The position numbers and the translations under genes are program-made. A DNA stretch of 10,521 nt from Candidatus Methylomirabilota bacterium (lineage in GTDB: Bacteria; Methylomirabilota; Methylomirabilia; Methylomirabilales; CSP1-5). The DNA is taken from the NCBI GenBank assembly GCA_022615475.1, contig JAKEGQ010000100.1, positions 1 through 10,521 on the forward strand, given 5' to 3'. Below the pieces are notes generated by a model. The model was not told the origin of the DNA. It saw only the letters and a program-made list of their open reading frames with translations, and ran no database searches. Positions 6,221-10,521 of this stretch are shown in pieces; within the stretch, counting starts at the first letter, position 1; each line of letters begins with the position of its first letter.

Positions 6221-6934
6221 GTGGAACTGATTCTCGAAGGGGTATTCACGGCGTTTCGCCTCGTCTTCAGTGGGGACGCCGATGTCTGGGCGATCACGCG
6301 GCTGTCACTCACGGTCTCGGGCGCCGCGACACTGATCGCGCTCATCCTCGGCATTCCGCTCGGGATTGCCCTGGCAATGACCCGGTTCCCCGGCCGGGCC
6401 ATCGTTGTGGCCCTGGTCAACACCGGGATGGGCCTGCCGCCGGTTGTCGTGGGTCTCTTTATCAGCATCCTACTCTGGCGGAGCGGGCCGCTCGGCTTCC
6501 TCAACCTCATCTATACCCCGGCCGCCATGGTCATCGCCCAGGTCGTCATCGCGTTTCCGATCGTCGCCGGCCTCACCATGGCCGCCTTTCAGACTCTGAA
6601 CCCCAAGTTGAGACTGCAACTGCTCGGCATCGGCGCGTCGAGACCACAGCTTCTCTGGCTCCTCTGCAAGGAGGCGCAGCTTCCGCTCCTCGCCGCCGTC
6701 ATGGCTGGCTTCGGCGGCGTCATCTCGGAGGTCGGCTCGGTCCTTATGGTCGGGGGTAACATCAAGGGCCAGACCCGGGTCCTCACGACCGCCACGGTTC
6801 TGGAAACGTCCATGGGCAATTTCGGGATAGCGATCGCGCTCGGCGTGATCCTCCTGACCTTGGCCTTCGGAGTGAACTTCATCCTCACGCGGATCCAGCA
6901 ACGGGAGCAGATCAGATGGCCGAGGCCCTCCTGA
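6221..6934 (+). CDS. tupB: Tungstate ABC transporter permease TupB
   Basis: A 237-residue integral membrane protein of the binding-protein-dependent permease family, of normal TupB length. Hydrophobic stretches lie at about 28-53, 60-86, 98-124, 153-176 and 200-224. The cytoplasmic coupling (EAA-like) segment is around GASRPQLLWLLCKEAQLPLL (138-157), followed by the conserved ISEVGSVLMVGGN (168-180) and TTATVLETSMGNF (189-201), typical of TupB. It forms the transmembrane path and couples TupA docking to TupC ATP hydrolysis. The start is GTG 6221, with GGGAG (6206-6210) at 10 nt; an ATG at 6204 is out of frame and stops at once. It overlaps tupC by 19 bp, indicating translational coupling. Confidence 0.92.
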   Translation: MELILEGVFTAFRLVFSGDADVWAITRLSLTVSGAATLIALILGIPLGIALAMTRFPGRAIVVALVNTGMGLPPVVVGLFISILLWRSGPLGFLNLIYTPAAMVIAQVVIAFPIVAGLTMAAFQTLNPKLRLQLLGIGASRPQLLWLLCKEAQLPLLAAVMAGFGGVISEVGSVLMVGGNIKGQTRVLTTATVLETSMGNFGIAIALGVILLTLAFGVNFILTRIQQREQIRWPRPS

Positions 6935-8007
6935 CGCTGCAGGACATCCTGGTGCAGTACGGGGAGGTTCCCATTCTCGAAGTCCCTTCCATGGCCGTAC
7001 ACGCGGGCGAGGTCCTCGCCGTCATCGGGCCCAACGGGGCGGGGAAATCGACGTTACTCCGGGTGATGGGTCTGCTCGAGCAACCCATCAGGGGAAGAGT
7101 CACCTTCCAGGGCCAGGAGGTGACCCGCGATAACGCCCTCACGCTCAGGCGCCGCTTGGCGAGCGTCTTTCAGGAGCCGCTCCTTCTCAACGCCTCCGTG
7201 TACGAGAACGCCATTCTCGGTCTCAAGCTGCGAGGCCTCGACCGCGAGACCGCGCGACAACGAGTCCGCCCCTGGCTCGAGCGCCTCGGGATCGCGCACC
7301 TGGCCGAGCGCTCGGCCCGGAGCCTGTCGGGTGGCGAGGCCCAGCGGACGAGCCTGGTCCGCGCTCTGGCGTTGAACCCGGATCTCCTGCTGCTCGATGA
7401 GCCCTTTTCCGCCCTGGACCCTCCCACCAGGGAGGGACTGCTCCTGGATCTCGAGACCGTCCTCCGGGAGACGAAGATCACCACGGTCTTCGTGACGCAC
7501 GAGCGGAGTGAGGCTTCCATTCTTGGAGACAGCGTGGCGGTGCTCATAGGGGGGAGGTTCCGTCAGGTTGGCCCCTCCGTTGAGGTCTTTACTCAACCGG
7601 TAAACGAAGAGGTAGCGCAATTCGTGGGGGTCGAGACCACGCTGTCCGGCGTCGTAGAGATGGCGACGGCCGGCCTGGCGTGCGTCCGATTCAACGGAGG
7701 GGACGCGCTTGTCGTGGGAGATTTTCGGCCCGGCGAGCGGGTGCTCCTCTGCCTGCGCCCGGAGGACATCACCCTCAGCCCGCCGGGAGCCGAAGCGCTC
7801 AGGTCGAGCGCCCGCAATCGGCTTGCAGGCACCGTGGTGAAGGTCACTCCGTGGGGGACCCACTTTCGGGTCGTGGTGGACTGTGACGGGAGCCGCCTCG
7901 TCGCCTTGATCACGCGACCCTCCTTCACCGACCTGGGACTGGCCGAGGCACAGCCGGTGGTCGCCTCGTTCAAGGCCACGGCCGTTCACGTCATCCGGCT
8001 GCGCTGA
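6916..8007 (+). CDS. tupC: Tungstate ABC transporter ATP-binding protein TupC with C-terminal TOBE/Mop domain
   Basis: A 363-residue ABC ATPase. Visible motifs are Walker A GPNGAGKST (38-46), Q-loop VFQEP (84-88), signature LSGGEAQR (137-144), Walker B LLLLDEP (157-163), D-loop SALD (165-168) and H-loop VTHE (193-196). All are intact. Residues about 235-363 are an additional C-terminal region; its last part, starting near ARNRLAGTVVKV, is a TOBE/Mop domain closely resembling the stand-alone Mop protein of this operon. In ModC-type ATPases such domains bind the oxyanion and inhibit transport when the cell is replete, so trans-inhibition of uptake is plausible here. The start ATG overlaps the end of tupB and has GGGAG (6903-6907). 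It is the last gene of the tup cluster; no terminator is evident after it. Confidence 0.93.
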   Translation: MAEALLTLQDILVQYGEVPILEVPSMAVHAGEVLAVIGPNGAGKSTLLRVMGLLEQPIRGRVTFQGQEVTRDNALTLRRRLASVFQEPLLLNASVYENAILGLKLRGLDRETARQRVRPWLERLGIAHLAERSARSLSGGEAQRTSLVRALALNPDLLLLDEPFSALDPPTREGLLLDLETVLRETKITTVFVTHERSEASILGDSVAVLIGGRFRQVGPSVEVFTQPVNEEVAQFVGVETTLSGVVEMATAGLACVRFNGGDALVVGDFRPGERVLLCLRPEDITLSPPGAEALRSSARNRLAGTVVKVTPWGTHFRVVVDCDGSRLVALITRPSFTDLGLAEAQPVVASFKATAVHVIRLR

Positions 8008-8038
8008 TCAACGCTCACCCTCACCCATTTTTTTCTTC

Positions 8039-8067
8039 TTGACTTTCCCGGCGGTTTTCACTAGCCT
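8039..8067 (+). promoter_or_regulatory. Candidate promoter of the DUF465-moaC operon
   Basis: TTGACT (8039-8044) and TAGCCT (8062-8067) are separated by 17 bp. The same TTGACTTT start and a CTAKCC-type -10 zone occur at identical spacing upstream of the tup operon. The -10 match is weak, so the call rests largely on the -35 and that resemblance. Confidence 0.35.
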
Positions 8068-8115
8068 ATCTGCCTAGTCCGTATGCAACGAACGCCTTAG
8101 GGGTATGATTCAGTT

Positions 8116-8130
8116 GGGATACTTTATCCC
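8116..8130. repeat. Inverted repeat GGGATA-CTT-TATCCC
   Basis: Perfect 6-bp arms around a 3-bp centre, about 100 bp upstream of the DUF465 start codon. It could be a protein-binding dyad or a small hairpin in the leader. There is no following T run, so it is not a typical terminator. Function unknown. Confidence 0.45.
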
Positions 8131-8229
8131 GATGCAAGGTGTGCCTGCCCAGTCGTCTTTCGCCCCGCTCTATCCAACGCACGTCTCCTACCCGGAAGAG
8201 AATCCACGTAAAGCGAAAGGAGGTCGCAT

Positions 8230-8523
8230 ATGAATGAAACGGAGGCGCAGCTCTTTGCGCGGCTGAAGGAGGAAGATTCCGAATTCCGCCGCCTGGCCGA
8301 GAAGCATCGAGAGTTTGATCACAAGATCATGGAGTTCGATCGGATCTATTACCTGACCAGCGATCAAGAGCGCAAGCGCAAAGAGCTGCAGAAACTCAAG
8401 CTCAAGATCAAGGACGAAATGTACGCCATCATGCGGCGTCATACGCAGGCCCAAGATGCAACCGTTATCCCATCTGGATCCCCTGGGCAGAGCCCGGATG
8501 GTGGATATCAGCGAAAAGGCTGA
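8230..8523 (+). CDS. DUF465 (YdcH-like) small coiled-coil protein
   Basis: A 97-residue, charged, helical protein. Residues 1-74 fit DUF465: an N-terminal FRRLAEKHREFDHKI, the YLTSDQE turn (about 41-47) and a second helix rich in Lys, Glu and Leu ending at MYAIMRRH. Members are small and of unknown molecular function; an antiparallel coiled-coil hairpin is expected. The SD AAAGGAGGT (8216-8224), 5 nt from ATG 8230, is one of the strongest in the window. Usual family length is about 70-75 residues; the final 22 residues here (DATVIPSGSPGQ...) come from codons that overlap the start of moaC in another frame and are probably not conserved. The overlap suggests that its translation feeds ribosomes to moaC. 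Confidence 0.82.
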   Translation: MNETEAQLFARLKEEDSEFRRLAEKHREFDHKIMEFDRIYYLTSDQERKRKELQKLKLKIKDEMYAIMRRHTQAQDATVIPSGSPGQSPDGGYQRKG

Positions 8524-8944
8524 CACCACCCGAGACGCGACGGCCCGAGGCACCATCCATCTTAGACCTGAAACCCTCCGGATGATCCTCGACAAATCGA
8601 TCCCCAAGGGGGATGTGTTGGCTGTGGCCCGCGTGGCCGGGATCATGGCCGCCAAGGAAGTGGATCGCCTTATCCCGCTCTGCCATCCCCTCCTGATCAC
8701 CTCAGCGGAGGTCACGTTTCGCCCCGACGCAGACGAGGGGACCATCGAGATCGAGTCCCGGGTGAAGGTGCATGGCAAGACCGGGGCGGAGATGGAGGCG
8801 CTCGCGGCTGTCTCGGTGGCCGCCCTCACGATCTATGACATGTGCAAGGTCGTGGACAAAGAGATGACCATCGAGAACATCCGTCTGGTCTCCAAGCGGG
8901 GAGGAAGGAGTGGCACGTACCGCCGCCCGGGCGAAGGGGATTGA
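8456..8944 (+). CDS. moaC: Cyclic pyranopterin monophosphate synthase MoaC
   Basis: A 162-residue protein, the same length class as E. coli MoaC (161). It converts 3',8-cyclo-7,8-dihydro-GTP, made by MoaA, to cyclic pyranopterin monophosphate, the precursor of molybdenum and tungsten cofactors. Family blocks are MVDISEKADT (15-24), KGDVLAVARVAGI (51-63), LIPLCHPL (72-79), GKTGAEMEAL (107-116) and ALTIYDMCK (123-131). Asp128 and Lys131, catalytic in the E. coli enzyme, have the same numbers here, as does His77. ATG 8456 is chosen over ATG 8498 (MVDIS) because MQPLSHLDPLGRAR aligns with the E. coli N-terminus. This puts 68 bp of overlap with the DUF465 gene in a shifted frame. The SD is weak (AGG at 8447-8449), consistent with coupling. 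No other moa gene is in the window. Tungstate uptake genes lie directly upstream. Confidence 0.95.
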   Translation: MQPLSHLDPLGRARMVDISEKADTTRDATARGTIHLRPETLRMILDKSIPKGDVLAVARVAGIMAAKEVDRLIPLCHPLLITSAEVTFRPDADEGTIEIESRVKVHGKTGAEMEALAAVSVAALTIYDMCKVVDKEMTIENIRLVSKRGGRSGTYRRPGEGD

Positions 8945-8986
8945 CCCTCTGCATGGCGGGGCTCCTTACTCCAAAGGCAAACGGAG

Positions 8987-10132
8987 ATGACCAGCGCGAC
9001 CCAGGCCGTTTTCTTCTACACCCCGAAGTACCGAGCGTTTGACTACGGGCCCAGCCACCCCATGAAGATCCGCCGCCTGACGCTCACCCATGATCTTATC
9101 CACGCGTACGGCCTTTTTCATTCTGCCCACACTCAATTGGCTGACGTCCCGGAAGCCAACGAAGACGATCTCCTCCTCTTCCACACGAAAGAGTATCTGG
9201 ACGTCCTACGGGCGGCGAGTGCAGGGGACTCGGTCCCCCGCTCCTGGCACTTCGGCCTCGGCACCGGCGATAATCCCATCTTCGAGGGCGTGTACGCGTG
9301 GTCCGCTCTCCTTACGGGAGCATCGCTCGAAGCGGCCCGGCTCCTCGCGGCCGGCGAGACCCCCCGCGCCTTCAACATCGCGGGAGGCCTCCACCACGCC
9401 GCCTCCAGTCGCGCCTCGGGCTTCTGCTATATGAACGACGCCGCCGTGGCCATCCGCTTTCTGATCGACCGCGGGCTGCGGGTGGCCTATGTGGACATCG
9501 ATGCCCATCATGGAGATGGGGTCCAAGATGCCTTCTACGACACGGATCAGGTACTGACTATTTCGCTCCATGAGACCGGCCTCACCCTCTTTCCCGGCAC
9601 CGGCTTCCCGGAGGAGATCGGGACCGGGAAGGGGGAGGGATTTTCGGTCAATGTGCCCCTGGCCCCCGAGACTGATGACGAGATCTTCATCTGGGCTTTC
9701 GAGGAGACCGTCCCTCCTCTCCTCGAGATGTTTCGTCCCGACGTGGTCGTCACCCAGTTGGGGGTCGACGCTCACCGGAATGACCCCTTGTCCCATCTGC
9801 GACTGACGATGCAAGGTTTCCTCAGGGCCGTCGCGCTCCTCGCCGACAGTGCCCCCCGCTGGCTCGGCCTCGGGGGTGGAGGCTACCACGTGGGGAACGT
9901 TCCCCGCGCCTGGACCGCAGTCTGGGCCCTCATGACGGGAGTCGAGATTCGTCCTGAACTTCCGACCGCCTTTCTCCCCCAGTTTCGAGCAGAGGGGTGT
10001 ACAGAGACCTCCCTCGTCGACCCGCCGTACCGAACCGAAGGGCCGCGGAAAGAGGAGGCATGGCACTATGCGCGAACCCAGGTGAGCCGCGTTCAAGAAC
10101 TGGTCTTTCCCCGCTTGGGGGTTCGAAGGTGA
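8987..10132 (+). CDS. acuC: AcuC-like class I histone-deacetylase-family protein
   Basis: A 381-residue zinc amidohydrolase of the HDAC/AcuC superfamily. In bacteria these act on acetyl-lysine (AcuC reactivates acetyl-CoA synthetase), acetylated polyamines or other acyl-amides. Visible active-site parts are GGLHHA (133-138) with the His136/His137 pair, VDIDAHHGDGVQ (169-180) with zinc ligands Asp172 and His174, QLGVDAH (257-263) with zinc ligand Asp261, and GGGGYHVGN (296-304) with the transition-state Tyr300. All catalytic residues appear intact. The N-terminal FDYGPSHPMKIRRL (18-31) is the AcuC-like substrate-end signature. The start ATG 8987 has AAAGG 9 nt upstream. It is 42 bp downstream of moaC, so probably in the same operon. 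No acuA or acs neighbour supports the acetoin/acetate role, so the substrate remains uncertain and the symbol is by similarity. Confidence 0.85.
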   Translation: MTSATQAVFFYTPKYRAFDYGPSHPMKIRRLTLTHDLIHAYGLFHSAHTQLADVPEANEDDLLLFHTKEYLDVLRAASAGDSVPRSWHFGLGTGDNPIFEGVYAWSALLTGASLEAARLLAAGETPRAFNIAGGLHHAASSRASGFCYMNDAAVAIRFLIDRGLRVAYVDIDAHHGDGVQDAFYDTDQVLTISLHETGLTLFPGTGFPEEIGTGKGEGFSVNVPLAPETDDEIFIWAFEETVPPLLEMFRPDVVVTQLGVDAHRNDPLSHLRLTMQGFLRAVALLADSAPRWLGLGGGGYHVGNVPRAWTAVWALMTGVEIRPELPTAFLPQFRAEGCTETSLVDPPYRTEGPRKEEAWHYARTQVSRVQELVFPRLGVRR

Positions 10133-10151
10133 CCAGACAAAGGAGGGGTAC

Positions 10152-10163
10152 ATGGGACCTTGA
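10152..10163 (+). other. Three-codon open frame (ATG-GGA-CCT-stop) with strong SD
   Basis: A strong SD, AAAGGAGGGG (10139-10148), stands 3 nt before an ATG that opens only Met-Gly-Pro and then a TGA at 10161-10163. This lies in the 87-bp gap between the deacetylase gene and the zinc-ribbon gene. It could be a leader mini-ORF, the remains of a gene start, or a ribosome standby site; it may also be chance. Confidence 0.3.
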
Positions 10164-10219
10164 GGGTTTCGGGGAGCTCGAACGACAAAGACCGCGGATG
10201 CCTATCGAGGAGGAAACCA

Positions 10220-10521
10220 ATGGCCTTGCAAGATAAGATTTTGGTATGTGTAGATTGCGGCAAAGAATTCGCCTTTACGGCCGGGGAGCAGGAGTTTTTT
10301 GCCCAGAAGGGATTCACCAACGAACCCAAGCGGTGCAAGAGTTGTAAGGCGATGAGAAAGGGGGGCGGGGTCAGCGCCGGTCCCAGGGAGATCTTCGAAG
10401 CGGTCTGTTCTCAGTGTGGCCAACGGACGACGGTCCCTTTCAGGCCTATGCCGGACCGCCCAGTCTACTGCAAGCCGTGTTATCAGGCCCGACGGGCAGG
10501 GGCGGTCCACGAACTTTCCTA
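10220..10521 (+). CDS. Zinc-ribbon protein with two CxxC-pair zinc sites (end at window edge)
   Basis: From ATG 10220 (SD GAGGAGGAAA, 10207-10216) the frame is open to the last base: 100 full codons plus the two bases TA, so the stop may fall at the very edge. Residues 7-45 form a zinc-ribbon with Cys10-x2-Cys13 and Cys39-x2-Cys42 around EFAFTAGEQEFFAQKGF, typical of the zinc-ribbon family PF13451. Residues 60-92 form a second site: Cys63-x2-Cys66, then the proline-rich TTVPFRPMPDRPVYC, and Cys84-x2-Cys87. This pattern matches the short CxxC/proline-rich zinc finger found in many environmental bacteria. A nucleic-acid or protein contact role is likely, but no function is established. It probably belongs to the upstream operon. 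Confidence 0.85.
   Translation, partial: MALQDKILVCVDCGKEFAFTAGEQEFFAQKGFTNEPKRCKSCKAMRKGGGVSAGPREIFEAVCSQCGQRTTVPFRPMPDRPVYCKPCYQARRAGAVHELS

Larger units (their letters stand above)
8008..8229 (+). other. Leader region before the DUF465-moaC operon
   Basis: This 222-bp region has no credible gene. It begins with a T-rich tract (8028-8040) without a convincing upstream stem, then a promoter-like element (8039-8067), a TATGAT hexamer (8104-8109) with no good -35, and a perfect inverted repeat (8116-8130). If transcription starts near 8075 the 5' leader would be about 150 nt, long enough for RNA-based control. I could not recognise the consensus of the Moco riboswitch by eye. Confidence 0.5.

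Noticed and set aside
8001..8040. Possible intrinsic terminator after tupC (GCGcTGATCAaCGC palindrome, then a T tract at 8028-8034)
   Set aside because: The palindrome has no loop, overlaps the tupC stop codon and is separated from the T run by 13 bp that do not pair, so it does not form a normal terminator.
8068..8229. Moco/tungsten-cofactor riboswitch in the leader before DUF465-moaC
   Set aside because: Location and length are suitable, but I could not recognise the conserved elements by eye; a covariance-model search is needed before calling it.
9206..10153. Long minus-strand open frame of 315 codons opposite the deacetylase
   Set aside because: The plus strand encodes a complete HDAC-family protein with all catalytic residues; the antisense frame resembles nothing known.
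1..10521. CRISPR arrays, IS elements, tRNA or rRNA genes, attachment sites
   Set aside because: No spaced direct repeats, transposase-like frames, terminal inverted repeats or recognisable structural RNA were seen on either strand.

Overview
The window is a densely coding, GC-rich bacterial segment with strong Shine-Dalgarno (SD) sites. I see no rRNA, tRNA, IS element or CRISPR array. The gene set (tungstate uptake, molybdenum/tungsten pterin cofactor synthesis, an AcuC-type deacylase, a CxxC zinc-ribbon protein, a DUF465 protein) suits an environmental, often anaerobic bacterium such as NC10/Methylomirabilota or a deltaproteobacterial lineage. That placement is an inference from gene content and general protein character; no marker gene is present to confirm it.

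The layout splits at a divergent control region (2987-3245). Leftward on the minus strand lie bioF (biotin synthesis), a vapB-vapC toxin-antitoxin pair, a DinB-fold protein, and a MOSC-domain protein cut by the left edge. Rightward on the plus strand lies one compact operon: a cytosolic HTH plus periplasmic-binding-like regulator, a free-standing Mop (molbindin) domain, two tandem TupA-type tungstate-binding proteins, the TupB permease and the TupC ATPase. After a 222-bp gap a second plus-strand cluster follows: a DUF465 protein overlapping moaC, then an AcuC-like deacetylase and a double zinc-ribbon protein that reaches the right edge.

The plus-strand genes make a coherent story. A cytosolic oxyanion sensor probably controls uptake of tungstate (or molybdate). 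Mop/TOBE domains bind the oxyanion inside the cell, and MoaC makes the pterin precursor into which Mo or W is later inserted. The most unusual point is the pair of TupA proteins served by one TupBC transporter. The first keeps the TTTS signature of the TupA family. The second, roughly two-thirds identical and collinear, has T-G-H-T at the same place while keeping the second anion loop, so its ligand may have changed.

Other points of note are a 68-bp out-of-phase overlap between the DUF465 gene and moaC, perfect-arm inverted repeats in front of bioF and the DUF465-moaC operon, similar promoter-like elements in front of the two plus-strand operons, and a three-codon open frame with a strong SD in front of the zinc-ribbon gene.
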